From Schistocerca nitens (lineage: Eukaryota; Arthropoda; Insecta; Orthoptera; Acrididae): DNA of 64,000 bases. Location: the NCBI RefSeq assembly GCF_023898315.1, contig NC_064622.1, positions 355,737,234-355,801,233 on the forward strand. The letters are read 5' to 3'. Position 1 is the first letter of the stretch; each line of letters starts with the position of its first letter. The position numbers and the translations under genes were made by a program. The notes beneath the pieces are model-generated. The model worked only from the letters and a program-made list of their open reading frames with translations, ran no database searches and was not told where the DNA came from. This document shows, piece after piece, positions 35,156 to 47,159 of this stretch.

Positions 35156-36460
35156 CTGTGTTATTCAGTGGTTTGGTTTTTAACTAATTTGTAAATCGAA
35201 ATGATAATCTTATTTTATTACATTGAGTAATTGCTAAATAATTTTTCTCCCGGCTAAAGATTTGATCAAGTTGCTAAAGAACTCCAAGTTAACGTCGTGT
35301 TAAAGTGTTGTCTGTAAGTTGTGTAAGTGTCACTAAATCACAGTTCATACAACAGATTCTATACAACTATTAAGATGGAAGCAGTTATCTTCAGCAAAAT
35401 GATCATTAAAACCACCGAACATCAGCCGCGCACAACACTGACGTATGTTACCTGAAACAATATTCTTCGCAACTCGTGCGTAATTAATTTCGGCTCAATA
35501 CATCAACTAGAGAAGTTTGTTATAACGTTTGTGCTATGAGCACTGTTTTTTAAGAACCAATCTGATTCGAATCATTTTCATTCAAATGACTTCGGGACCA
35601 CCGTTGCACATTTATTTTTACACATTTGTATTACGTTCAGCATTTATGTATGCAGAGTTGCGTAATTTGCTGCTGAGACAATTGTTAAGATGGCGGCAGA
35701 CAATTGATAGAGACTTTCTATTGTTAGACCAAATAAGTATTTTAACTGCTTATTAAACTTTACAGAAACTTTACTTTCGTATTGTGCACTATTTAGACTT
35801 CATCAAGCAAACATTTGATTTGTTTCTAAGGAAAACACAGACAAAAACGCGATACAAATCGCTATCATCAATGGCTGTGCTCCTTGCAGCGGAAAGATAC
35901 AATTTACACAGATAATGCTTACTGAGAGAGGAATTACAGTTACAAATAATTATTCACTCATGTTTATAATAATAATGAACTCTATTTTCAAGTAATAATT
36001 AACAAATAAATACAATTTCTTAACAGACCTCAGTTTGATATGCGTCTTGCGTGCTGAACCTACAAAAGCCATCCAACAAAAGGTAAAAACAAAGGAAGAC
36101 AAACGCAGATCATAAAAGGAATTTACAATTATCATTGTCTTTGTATGATACACATCGATATGTCTAATTACATCATAGAATATTATATAAATAATTAATA
36201 TTTATAATTTTTCATTGTTTTTTCATACGTCGAACACATAATGTTTATAACTGTTAGAGGCATAATTTCCTCTCGTCGCACTGTAGCCAAAAATTTATCT
36301 CGTGGATGTTACAGTAGTTTGCTGACAATTGACTTCGTATGTCAGATACTTTGGGGATTACGGCAGTGTACATTATTTATGTATGGGTCTTCCATTGTGT
36401 TCATTCTGTGGCTCTTGCCAATAGAGAATGCTGCCACAAGTGTATTGTTGCAGCTCGCCT
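35156..36460. other. Unidentified 1.3-kb segment inside Gypsy-1
   Basis: Gypsy-1 RT text stops near 35150 and other Gypsy-like text begins near 36465. Between them is AT-rich sequence with no Gypsy or other TE coding motif that I can read. The edges carry similar words (TGTGTTATTCAGTGG and TGTGTTCATTCTGTGG), which might be a decayed TSD or chance. Probably another noncoding insertion. Confidence 0.35.
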
Positions 36461-36836
36461 GAGGAGCATCAGTATCAGAGTGCAAGGAGTGAGTACACTG
36501 GGGTAATACACTGTAGAGACAAATGTCAATGACGTTGGAGTCCTGAGGTTTGAAGATAGAGCAGATATGATAGCAGTCACATCACCCACTTGTGAGGAAA
36601 TAGTGTCAGAGAGCTGACATACTATTTGAAGAGCCTGTGCCAGCTGTGTAGCTGCAATATCGATCTGTTAACAGAGTGAACCATTGTGCACTCAAAGTGC
36701 ATTAACAGTGGAGTACTCGAGCGTAAGCTGGACTGATAATGTAGAGCACTTGGATAGGAAGTGCAGGTGGGGATCTTGTATAGGCAGCATGGAAGGGCCA
36801 ACCCCAAACAAGACTGGAATTAGTGTTCCAGATGCA

Positions 36837-38712
36837 TTTAATTGATCAAAGGAGAAAATATAAAAATGCAGTAAATGAAGCAGGCCAAAAGGAATACAAA
36901 GTCTCAAAAATGAGATCGGCAGGGAGTGCAAAATGGCTAAGCATGGATGGCTAGAGGACAAATGTAAGGATGTAGAGCCTTATCTCACTAGGGGTAAGAT
37001 AGATACTGCCTACAGGAAAATTAAAGAGACCTTTGGAGAAAAGAGAACCACTTGTATGAATATCAAGAGCTCAGATGGAAACCCAGTTCTAAGCAAAGAA
37101 GGGAAGGCAGAAAGGTGGAAGGAGTATATAGAGGGTCTATACAAGGGTGATGTACATGAGGACAATATTATGGAAATAGAAGAGAATGTAGATGAAGATG
37201 AAATGGGAGATATGATACTGCATGAAGAGTTTAACAGGGCACTGAAAGACCTAAGTCGAAACAATGCCCCGGGAGTAGACAACATTCAATTAGAATGGGA
37301 GAGCCAGCCCTGGCAAAACTCTACCATCTGGTGAGCAAGATGTATGACACAGGCGAAATACACTCAGACTTCAAGAAGAATATAATAATTCCAATCCCAA
37401 AGAAAGCAGGTGTTGACAGATGTGAAAATTACCGAAATATCAGTTTAATAAGTCACAGCTGCAAAATACTAACACAAATTCTTTACAGATAATGAAAAAC
37501 TGGTAGAAACCGACCTCGGAGAATATCAGTTTGGATTCCGTAGAAATGTTGGAACACGTGAGGCTATACTGACCCTACGACGTACCTTAGAAAATAGATT
37601 AAGGAAAGGCAAACCAACGTTTATAGCATTTGTAGGCATAGAGAAAGCTTTTGACAATGTTGACTGGAATACTCTCTTTCAAATTCTGAAGGTGGCAGGG
37701 GTAAAATACAGGAAGCGAAAGGCTATTTACAATTTGTACAGAAACCAGGTGGCAGCTATAAGAGTTGAGGGGCATGAAGGGGAAGCAGTAGTTGAGAAGG
37801 GAGTGAGACAGGATTGTAGCCTCTCCCCGATGTTATTCAATCTGTATATTGAACAAGCAGTAAAGGAAACAAAAGAAAAATTCGGAGTAGGTATTAAAGT
37901 CCATGGAGAAGAAATAAACACTTTGAGGTTCGCCGATGACATTGTAATTCTGTCAGAGACAGCAAAGGACTTGGAAGAGCAGTTGAACGGAATGGACAGG
38001 GTCTTGAAAGGAGGATATAAGATGAACATCAACAAAAGCAAAACGAGGGTAATGGAATGTAGTCGAATTAAGTCGGGTGATCGAAGGGAATTAGATTAGG
38101 AAATGAGACACTTAAAGTAGTAAATGAGTTTTGCTATTTGAGGAGAAAAATAACTGATGATGGTCGAAGTAGAGAGGATATAAAATGTAGACTGGCAATG
38201 GCAAGGAAAGCGTTTCTGAAGAAGAGAAATTTTTTAACATCGAGTATAGATTTTAGTGTCAGGAAGTCGTTTCTGAAAGTATTTGTATGGAGTGTAGCCA
38301 TGTATTGAAGTGAAACATGGACGATAAATAGTTTGGACAAGAAGAGACTAGAAGCTTTCGAAATGTGGTGCTACAGAAGAATGCTGAAGATTAGATGGGT
38401 AGATCACATTACTAATGAGGAGGTATTGAATAGAATTGGGGAGAAGAGGAGTTTGTGGCACAACTTGACTAGAAGAATGGATCGGTTGGTAGGACATGTT
38501 CTGAGGCATCAAGGGATCACCAGTTTAGTATTGGAGAGCATCGTGGAGGGTAAAAATCGTAGAGGGAGACCAAGAGATGAATACACTAAGCAAATTCAGA
38601 ATGATGGAGGTTGCAGTAGGTACTGGGAGATGAAGAAGCTTGCACAGGACAGAGTAGCATGGAGAGCTGCATCAAGCCAGTCTCAGGACTAAAGAACACA
38701 ACAACAACAACA
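36837..38712 (+). mobile_element. RTE-type LINE copy 2, 5'-truncated, broken
   Basis: Closely similar to 18786-20678 of copy 1. It lacks the endonuclease and starts inside the linker. The RT blocks are present: AFDNVDWNTLFQIL (about 37650), VRQDCSLSPMLFNLYIE, FADDIVILSE (about 37930). The frame is broken by indels near 37290 and 38080, a TAA near 37489 and a nonsense TGA near 38307. It ends QSQD, TAA, (CAA)n. Inserted in Gypsy-1, so younger than it. Confidence 0.85.
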
Positions 38713-39235
38713 TGCATGGTGTAGATGTGAAGGTCACTGTACATTGGATAAAAGTCCAGAATGTCTCAGAAAATCAATGCCAAGCACTGATCAGTCGACA
38801 TCAATGGATAATACATTTCGGACATTAGATGGAGCTGGAGGTCTGCAGTGTGGAGGAGTTCAATGTGGGAATTGTCCAATTATCTGCCACACACAATGTC
38901 AGTTTGGTAGAGAAAGTGTGAGGCGAGGCCAGTGCCATAGGTATAATACTAGCCTCCACACCAGTACTGATGAGAAATCAGAGGCTTGACGTAAAGACAA
39001 CTGCCAAATGACAAGATCACCAGAAGGTAAGGAAGTGTTTGCTGATTCTTATTTGATGAGGCACATTGTAGGAGGTGTCCAGGCCAGGGCACATCAACTG
39101 GTCGTCATGCAGAGTTTACCATGCAGTTTACCACCAGTAGAAGGGGTATGTATGGTAGGGATTAAGCCTTGAAGCATGTTGTATTCTACAGAGAGTTGTC
39201 CTACTGATCGGTTGCTTCTTCAGTAGAACTTGGAA
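38713..39235. other. Gypsy-1 internal sequence, poorly readable
   Basis: Lies between recognisable gag and the RTE insertion. It probably covers the end of gag and the protease, but no DTG protease motif can be read. The 81-codon plus-strand frame at 38744-38989 is judged a shadow. Confidence 0.35.
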
Positions 39236-39790
39236 GTGGTCAGAGAGCTGATGTGGATACTGCATTAATTTTTACTGCTAGCTGTGTGTCATGCCCCAAA
39301 ACCATACGGGCTGTAGTGCAGCCTCTGCCAACTGACTGAAGTGGAGTGGATTGGAGGACGTCACTCGCAGTGCAAGCATTATCATACGAACGACCTTTCA
39401 GGCTAGCAAGAATGTGTCTGTGCTGCGGGATACTATATGCTTGAACTGCAAGGTGTAACTTATTTTTGAGTGGATCCAAACCATCTGACAATAATTGTAC
39501 TTGCAATTCATATGGGAGTTTGATGAGCCACAATTCCCACAACACAATGTCCAGCAAGAATTTGACATCCACTTACGCACAAAGATGCTGCCAAAGTTGG
39601 CAAAGTTCTAGATCCTAATTTCTTGCCACATGTAATGCCATGCACGACCTCAGAAGGGAGATGCGACAAACGTCCAGAAATAGTAGTTTCAGCCAGAGTT
39701 TTTGTGATGGCCAGGTGCAGAGAGGACGATGTCACTGATAAGATCTGTGTGGTCATGCAAATGACTAACCAGGCAAATGAAATGGGATTC
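39236..39790 (-). pseudogene. Gypsy-1 gag remnant
   Basis: Minus-strand text matches the conserved CsRn1-type gag region: ITKTLAETTISGRLSHLPSE then KKLGSRTLPTL (39700-39590), followed by LWLIKLPYELQVQLLSDGLD and LKNKLHLAVQAYSIPQ (39540-39420). These correspond to the helical capsid-like region that drives particle assembly. Frames change between blocks, so it is inactive. Confidence 0.65.
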
Positions 39791-41065
39791 TGTCCATAAT
39801 GATATGAAGGTCGAAGGCATTATCTGTCAAGATGTACAATGTTCATGGACTGTCCTTTATTAATGAAGGGAATTTATGAAACTTGCTGGATAAAACCATT
39901 TGTTTAGGTGTTGACGTAGAACATAGACTTGCAGTGACAGGTAAAGGCAGTACAGTGTTGGCCACAGCAAAATCTTAATTGAGTAGCTGCAGGTGTCCCA
40001 TTATGCATTATCCGACGTCGTCGTGGGAAGGTCATAGTGCTGCATGTAGCACATGACGTGGTAGGCGCAAGATGTGGTAATTGCTGCGATGGGCATGATC
40101 ATGGTTGTCAAAGATAGTGATGCGTGAACATGTGGAAGATGGACACAAAATGATGTGTTGCCTGAGGCCCAAGTGGGGGGGGGGGGGGGGGCACAGTTGA
40201 ACATTGCGGAAGATACGGCTGTAGCTGTAGAATGTGAAAACGGAGAAGTCTGAAAATATGGATCCAGAGAGCATCTGTAGAAGGCAATAACTGCACAGAT
40301 CCCAAGCTACAGAGTTGCAGTGGCAAATTATGTAGTGCAGCAGTTGCACATTACAAAGTAACGTCAGGATCCGAACATATGTTGCCGAAAGGGTGCATGA
40401 CGAGAAAAGTGCCGAAATCAGCATTACTGTGTAGAAAGTTGGTGCACTGCTTCCACACAATTGGGTGGATGGTGAGGTTAGAGCGTCCATTCGAGTCACG
40501 TAGGGGCTCAAGTTTAATGGTGGAATATGGAAGAAATGTTCGAATGTTCAAATGTGTGTGAAATCTTATGGGACATCAGTCCCTAAGCTTAAACACTACT
40601 TAAACTAAATTATCCTAAGGACAAACACACATACCCATGCCCGAGGGAGGACTCAAACCTTTGCCGGGACCAGCCCCACAGTCCAGTCCGGCTAATCCCG
40701 CGCGGCGAATATGGAAGACAACTCATTTGAGATTCGCAGTCAGACAATGTAATATGACGGGATAACACAGAGTTCAAGAGAGTGTACGTTGCAGAATTCA
40801 TAGTTGGGAAGTTACTGATATGGAAGTAAACAAACACTAGAATAACGTTCGACAGAATGTAGGCAAGCCCAGGGCTGTACACAGTCAGGTCAAGAAGATA
40901 CACGCTGATCACACCCCAGTACACTGTATTTAGATGCGCCGAGCCGTAAAACTGGTGAATGTAGAAGCCTAACAAATGATAGTCGCATTTTCAGTCTGTG
41001 ACAAAATGGAAATCCGCGTCATAGGTGTCGTAAACGATGTTCGTGAGTGTCGTTAATGTCATCAG
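39791..41065. other. Gypsy-1 5' internal region
   Basis: Between gag and the 5' LTR. Contains a G17 run (40175-40191), the SINE at 40535-40706 and, next to the LTR, a decayed primer site (CGTTAATGTCATCA at 41051-41064). That site aligns with the tRNA-Trp-like site of Gypsy-2 at most positions. No intact frame. Confidence 0.45.
40535..40706 (-). mobile_element. tRNA-derived SINE, second family, 12-bp TSD
   Basis: The TSD is GAATATGGAAGA (40523-40534 and 40707-40718). On the minus strand the head is GCCGCGCGGGATTAGCCGGA, a degraded B box follows, and the tail ends ACACATTTGAAC. It differs from the GCCGGCC-headed family but shares the CATGGGTATGTGTGTTTGTC region style. Confidence 0.88.
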
Positions 41066-41264
41066 TGTGGTGATTCCAGTCTTAACGATGATATGGTAGA
41101 GGATGAAAATCACAAAAAGCTCCTGGTTCATTACCAAAAATATGAATGAAACGTAGAAGCAGAGTACAGTTGAATGACTCGTATTGGCGCTCAGTCAGAA
41201 ACACTGAGAGAGCAAAGTTAAAAGTCATAACATCAAAGATGAACGATAGTCGATGGCCTCCACA
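41066..41264 (-). repeat. Gypsy-1 5' LTR
   Basis: Minus-strand start TGTGGAGGCCATCGAC, end AATCACCACA. Collinear with 23943-24138 with many substitutions. Outside it is TATA, matching the TATA at 23939-23942. Confidence 0.8.
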
Positions 41265-41339
41265 TATATGACAGAGAACAAAATGTAAAACAAAATTCAG
41301 CAGGATTTTAAGTTGTCACGTGTGATCCTCTAAATATCC

Positions 41340-42060
41340 CAATTTATTGGGCATAGGTTACTACATTGGCGATCCTTGTCAAAGAGAATTGATTATGTGC
41401 TTCTGATTGTAGCTTGATTTTATTATTTCTCAAGTGGAGATTGTCATCATAATCATTCAGCAGAACTAGATCTGAAAATCTTCACAAAGTTCCTCCAACA
41501 TTGAAAGCCATATACGTCCCATGGCTGTACCTGTGACATCGATCCCTTTGGGATAACCAAATGAACAAGCTCCTTGTCCTTGCATATGACACTCAAAACG
41601 GATTTTTCACGCTGACCATCTGCCTTTTCACAGATTTAAAAGCAACTATGGATTTGAATGGACCAAGAATTTGACAATCTGTTTTTGAAGCCCAAAATGT
41701 CCTTGTGACAGCATCAAAATCTGGTAAACAACAATCTGATCAGGTCAAAAGATATCTGTATTATTGTGAAATTATTGGCATGGTCAATGTGAAAGGGCAA
41801 GGAACTTGTTCATCGGGTGATACCTAAGGGCTCGATGGCACAGATATTTCCATGGGACAATACACAACTTTTGATGTTGGAAGAGCTTTATGAGAAGATT
41901 TTCACATCTTGTTCTGTTGAGTGATTATGATGTCAATCTCCACTCAAGAAACAATATAATGAAGCTGCAGTTACTTGTACACAATGAGTTCTCTTTCATA
42001 ACCCTTACCAATGTACTGCAGTATGCCTCATACAAGTCAGAAGCTTCAGTGGATCACGTG
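41340..42060 (-). pseudogene. Possible pogo-like DDE transposase relic
   Basis: Broken minus-strand text includes LVIPKGSMSQVQPWDVYGF (about 41560-41500), which resembles the IPPGTTSxIQPLDV block of pogo/Tigger-type transposases, and QFSLTRIANVVTYAQ further on. No intact frame and no ends found. The assignment rests on one good block and is tentative. Confidence 0.38.
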
Positions 42061-42830
42061 TGACAGTTTGAAACCCTACTGAATTTTGTTTTATACTGTG
42101 TTTTCCATTGTGAAGAAATTTCGTTCATTTGTTGTGCATGGTGTTAAAAACGTTATGTTTTAGCATTTCTTTAAAGATTTTCAATACTGTAATGATTTTG
42201 TATCTTAATAATGTGTTACTTATTTTTTTCAGTTAACAAAATACATGTACGTGAAATGGTAAATTGAAAAAAGCATGAATGTGAAACATAAAATAATCGT
42301 TTAAAAACGCAATACAAATGTAAATAAAATAAATAATTAGAATAAAAATGAGAGTATATATATTTTAAGTAGGCATGTTGTGTACAGTTTATTTTCCAGA
42401 AATGGTAATTCAGAAATAAGCTTTATTGGACATGAATGTATGTGACTTGAAAGCTTCTTTAATTTATAAACAAAATCGTTCTGATTTAGACTTTTGATAT
42501 ACCATTTATTTCGGCTGAAATTTCGACAGATGGTTATTTTCAGGTATTCTGAAAGCAGTCACCAAATCAAATACATATAATTAAAAAATTGACAAACAGA
42601 ATTGCTTCATTTAAAAATTTCATGTATGCTACGGGCCCAGTCCTCAACAACATTCTCCAATTTACATTGTAATAAAAGCATTTTTTCAAAATTAATTAAC
42701 TGTGGTGGCTATTTTTCAAAATTTCAAATTGTCACAAAATCGATTATACTGTTTTCAATAATGTTAATTACATATCAATATTTATACAAAATATTTTTCG
42801 ACTAAGCTCAATGTAGGGGACAGGTGTGTG

Positions 42831-42877
<47 letters not shown>

Positions 42878-43620
42878 CCTCCTAAACCTAATATGTGAAA
42901 CCACATTTTGGGGTGTGGTTTACCCATTAAAAGTGACACACCTGCCAAGTTTAATCAAGATCGTTTATTCACACTTGGGAATGTTCCCTTGTAAGTCCCT
43001 CAATGGGCATTCTTGGCGTGTCATAATATGTGGCCACACTTTTCCTTTATTACATTCGCTGTACGTGATGCTTATTAGTGTCAACAAAGCCACAATCCCA
43101 GCGCTGCTAACTTAAGCTCACAGCGAATGGGTTAATGCCCATGTAGGGTTATAGCAGCAACATATGACACCAGAGAGACGTGTTACATACCACATTGTAA
43201 ATTAATACCATTTAAACATTGTACACTGAAGTAGACGAAATCAACAGCAATCATGAAAGATGTAGCGATTTGACTGAGAATGCTAGATGCAGTCTGAAGG
43301 AGATGTCAACATCGCTGTGCAAGTAGCTCACTGTCAAATACCATATCCCTGTTGTGGTAGATGGCAACTAGGGCCTGTTATATTGGCTTCCTTCACAGAC
43401 TGCTGGTAAAATGGCCAGACATCATTAGGAATACTGGAAGCGGGAACACTATATGTGAACTGTTAATGCAAGTAATTGCCAAATCTCTGTGTAGAAATGA
43501 ATAGAATGCAGCTGCTTGTTAGCTGTCCTTGTTGGTGGTAATTTGGTAGTACTATGACCAGAAGTAGAAATCATTGTGCTATCGCTGCTGAACTCAAAAA
43601 TGCTTCATATAAAGCTACAT
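42061..43620. other. No recognised gene; (TG)n tract
   Basis: AT-rich noncoding sequence on both strands. A (TG)n microsatellite occupies 42824-42875 and creates spurious Cys-Val frames. Confidence 0.45.
42824..42875. repeat. (TG)n microsatellite
   Basis: About 25 TG units with one interruption near the start. Confidence 0.95.
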
Positions 43621-43739
43621 TATGAAAAGGAAAGTTGCTACTCACCATGCAGTGGAGATGCTGAGTTGCGATATGACAACCAAAAACTGTTACAAATAAA
43701 GCTTTCGGACGTTAAGGCCTTTGTCAACAATAGACAGCA

Positions 43740-43775
<36 letters not shown>

Positions 43776-43859
43776 GAAACGCAACTCACATACGACTGCA
43801 GTCACAGGCAACTGAAACCACACTACGCTATTTGATGAGTGGCAACTTTCCTTTTCATA
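43621..43859. mobile_element. MITE with 20-bp inverted ends and internal (CA)n
   Basis: The left end is TATGAAAAGGAAAGTTGC and the right end its reverse complement with one or two changes. The interior includes GCTTTCGGACGTTAAGGCCTT and a (CA)n tract at 43738-43773. No coding capacity. From memory this is a common short repeat in locust DNA; its TACTCACCA arm motif is shared with 4407-4526. Confidence 0.78.
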
Positions 43860-44389
43860 ATATTGTTACATTTCATCCACTGTTTCATTTAAAACTATGG
43901 ATTTCCGAGAGATAGCGCAAATGATTATCATGTTGTAAAAGAGCTGATCCTGTTAATGTAAATATGCAAGGATTTTTTCAGATAATTTCTTTCTCAGAGA
44001 TTATGAGCAGAACTTTAAAATATGAGCTTCTGGAGTTACTGTCAGACAAAAGTTAAAGGATGAGGTTGTGCCTTCATAGAAAATTCCAAATTGACATGGA
44101 AATGCATTCAAGGCAGTTGCAAGCACCACCAAGGACAATGTTCAGGTTACTGCCAGATATTCATACTCTTTAGAAACGTTTTTCTATGTATTATAGGAAT
44201 TCCAATTATTCGAGCATTAATTTTTTATAGCGATTACAAACATTTAATTTCAATGATGACGACAAAAGAACTATTATATACTACTCTGAAATGGATTTGA
44301 TTTATTAATAGGTTACATTGGCAGGAGATGGCCAACGTGGAAAGAGAAGAGCATGAAAGAGAGAGCTATCTATATTAGAGGCATTATCT
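43860..44389. other. No recognised feature
   Basis: AT-rich. A 69-codon plus-strand frame at 44091-44300 has no recognisable motif. It might be the eroded 5' side of the P-like element that follows, but no THAP zinc finger can be read. Confidence 0.35.
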
Positions 44390-45137
44390 ATGAAAAAAAT
44401 AAATTTGACCAGTCGGCCAATAAAGAGGTACTTCTAGATCTAGACCTTACTGATAAAGAGGAAATAGACAGATTAAAAGCTGAAACATAACTGCTGAGGA
44501 AGGAAAACTGCGCTTTGAAAAGAAGTAATAAAGTCCTGTAAGCCAAATGTTCAAAGTGTGCCATGGAAGTAAACTGATACGTTTCTTCTGCAATAAAAGA
44601 ACTAATCAGGGATAATGTAACTAGCCATTTTGTCTCAGTGTTTGGCACACACTAGATTCGATCTTTACTTAGTAATAAAAAGAAAGTGAAGTGGGATCTT
44701 AAGAGCTTTTTCATCCAAAACTTACAGTTTCTTGTGGAAAAACAACTACCCTTTCCCTAGTCAGTCAACACTTCAGAAAAGGGCCAAACAGTTTTAGTGC
44801 AGACCTGGAATTCTGAAAGAAGTACTGTATCTTATGAAAGCTAAGATATAAATATTCAAACCTCTAGAGTAAATAGGAGTCCTATGTTTTTATGAGATGA
44901 ATATGGATGGTCACATATTCTAAGACTCATCAGATGATGCAATTTTAGGACAAAACAAAAACATTATCGTGGTTATGATTTATGGTTTGTTGTCACCATA
45001 GAAACAACCTGTATATTTTGACTTCAATAGTACCATGACTAATGAATTACTCATGAACATAATGAAGCAGTTGGAAGCAGATGGACCCCAATCTGCAGCA
45101 GTAATTTGTCGTATGGAAGGCAAGAATTCAAAGGTTT
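44390..45137 (+). pseudogene. P-element-like (THAP9-type) transposase relic
   Basis: Plus-strand text in the order of P-element transposases. A coiled-coil stretch reads LTDKEEIDRLKAET, LLRKENCALKRSNKVL (44446-44540). Then SLLSNKKKVKWDLKSF (about 44660-44710) sits at the position of the family's helix-turn-helix segment. The catalytic-domain start follows: QPVYFDFNSTMTNELLMNIM, KQLEADG, AAVICRMEGKNSKVW (45007-45139), resembling KQPxxxDFDxxMTxxLL of P/THAP9 proteins. The GTP-binding and later catalytic parts are lost where an RTE LINE begins. Stops and frameshifts make it inactive. Confidence 0.68.
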
Positions 45138-45682
45138 GGAGATATAAAATGTAGACTGGCTATGGCAAGCAAAGCAAGCCAGGAAGTTTCATTTCTGAAG
45201 AAGATAAATTTGTTAATATCGAGAATAGATTTAAGTGTCAGGAAGTATTTTCTGAAAGTATTTGTATGGAGTGTAGCTATGTATGGAAGTGAAACATGAA
45301 CGATAAATAGTTTAGACAAGAAGAGAATAGAAGCTTTTGAAATGTGGTGCTACAGAAGAATGCTGAAGATTAGATGGATAGATCATGTAACTAATGATGA
45401 GGTACTGAATAGAATTAGGGAGAAGAGAAATTTGTGGCACAACTTGACTAGAAGAATGGATCGGTTGGTAGGACATGTTCCGAGGCATCAAGGGATCACC
45501 AATTTAGAACTGGAGGGAAGTGTGGAGGGTAAAAATTGTAGAGGAAGAGATGAATACACTAAGCAGATACAAGAGGATGTAGGATGCAGTAGTTACTCAG
45601 AGATGAAGAGGCTTGTGTGGTATAGAATAGCATGGAGAGCTACATAAAAGCAGTCTTTGGACTGAAGACTACAACAACAACA
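45138..45682 (+). mobile_element. RTE-type LINE copy 3, 3' end only
   Basis: Matches the last 545 bases or so of copy 1: RRMLKIRWIDHVTNDEVLNR (45350-45410), HNLTRRMDRLVGHVPRHQG, ending with a TGA stop and (CAA)n. A severely 5'-truncated copy. The stop after KQSLD is present here, unlike in copy 1. Confidence 0.85.
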
Positions 45683-45689
45683 ATTAGTG

Positions 45690-46422
45690 ATATCTGCATT
45701 GTATGTCAAATTGATTCCATATTTTTATATTTCCATGAGGCTTTTGATACCATTCCTAACAAGTGGCTCCTAACCAAATTGTGTGCCTATGGAGTATCGT
45801 CAGATGTGCTATTGGTTTCTCTGTTTCCTGTCATAAATATCACAGTCAATACTCATCAAGTAAAACAGAAGTGACATCTAGCGTTCGCTAAAGAAGCGTT
45901 ATAGGCCCTTGTAACTTCCTGCTCTATATAAATGATTTAAGAGAACAGCCATCGTATATTATTTGCAAATGATACTGTCATTTACTGTCTAGTAAAGTCA
46001 TCAGAAGATCAAAACCAACTGAAAAATAATTCACACAAAATTTCTGTTAGCGCAAAAAGTGGCAGTTGACCTCAGATAACGAAAAACTGAGGTCAACCAC
46101 ATGAGCACGAAAAAAAAATCTGTTGTTTTTCGATTGCACGATAAATCACGCAAATCTCAAGACTGTCAATTCAACTAAATACTTAGATATGACATTTACG
46201 AAGAATTTAAATTAGAATGATCACATAAATAAATTGGTGGAGAAGCCAAACCAGAGACAACATTTTATTGGCAGAAGACTTAGAAGATGCCACAGGTCTA
46301 CTAAGGAGACTGCCTACACTACACGTCTGTTCTCTTCTAGAATATTACTGCACAGTTTGGGATAGATGTAAAGACCAACAGAAGAAATTGAAAAAGATCA
46401 GAGAAGGCAGTTATTTTTGTGT
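45690..46422 (+). pseudogene. LINE reverse transcriptase, 5' part of a split element
   Basis: Jockey/CR1-like RT in decayed form: FHEAFDTIPNKWLLTKLCAY (about 45730), VIGPCNFLLYINDL (45900-45945), FANDTVIYCL (about 45965, a mutated FADDT box), then ETAYTTLVCSLLEYYCTVWD (46308-46365) and KKLKKIREGSYFC just before Gypsy-2. It continues at 50809. Stops and frame changes throughout. Confidence 0.78.
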
Positions 46423-46637
46423 TGTTGTGGGTTAGCAAAGTTAGCTTAATTAGCTTTAAAATAACCCATAACACAATATGACAATCAAGTGACAGAATGA
46501 ACAAAACAAACACCAGGATAAACAAAGAGTTAACAGAGACCATACACTGAGCCAAAGATAATACTGCACAAACCTTCATTTGTGCATAGCAATATATCAT
46601 GCATGCACACACTGTACACTAGTTTGCATACACTTCA
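46423..46637 (-). repeat. Gypsy-2 3' LTR
   Basis: Minus-strand start TGAAGTGTATGCAAACTAG, end CCACAACA. Collinear with 50556-50808; shorter mainly because the (CA)n tract is shorter. Confidence 0.82.
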
Positions 46638-46651
46638 CTACTCCCCCTTAG
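46638..46651 (-). other. Gypsy-2 polypurine tract
   Basis: Minus-strand CTAAGGGGGAGTAG directly abuts the start of the 3' LTR. It is the expected primer for second-strand DNA synthesis. Confidence 0.7.
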
Positions 46652-47159
46652 TGTTACTGATACTTCTTGTTGAACTTGATGCATCACTGGGGCAAGTGAC
46701 AATAGGTCACATATTTGGGTGCTGCTATTTCCTGGTGGCTACAGTTGTAGCTGCTCCACCATGTATAGTGGGGTGACAGATGTACTTGTGTCGCATCCAT
46801 GTTGGGTGTAGCTGGGTCATGATCTGTGGAGGTTACACGAAAAGGTGGCTTAAGTAATTCTGACTGGTCAATGGATTCATTTTGTACACTGGCGAATAAG
46901 TCGCTAGGAAGACATATAGGCTGACCATACACAAGTTATGCTGTGGTTGCTTGGAGGTCTTCATTCAGGGACGTATGTAGGCCTAAGAGAACGATATGCA
47001 GCATCTATGTCCACCACTGCGAATCATGGCATCACAGCAATGGTTTGAGTTGCCCATGCATATACTCAACAAAATCGTTTGCTGCGGAATGGTATGCTGT
47101 AGTCTCGATTCACTTTGTACCAAGTAAGACAGCAAGTGCTTTAAAGAAATAGGATTCAA

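Larger units (their letters stand above)
23943..41264 (-). mobile_element. Gypsy-1 LTR retrotransposon, split by nested insertions
   Basis: A CsRn1-like Gypsy element read on the minus strand: 5' LTR 41066-41264, gag about 39.2-39.8 kb, RT about 34.5-35.15 kb, RNase H at 34.24-34.33 and 25.9-26.3 kb, integrase 24.7-25.9 kb, 3' LTR 23943-24138. The LTRs share the order of conserved blocks (such as CATAACATCAAAGAT) and both have TGTGG/CCACA ends. The 4-base TATA lies outside both (23939-23942 and 41265-41268), a Gypsy-sized TSD. Insertions have stretched it to 17 kb: a hAT (26331-34231), an RTE LINE (36837-38712), two SINEs and an unidentified 1.3-kb segment. All frames are broken. The LTRs are well diverged, so it is old. 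Confidence 0.85.
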
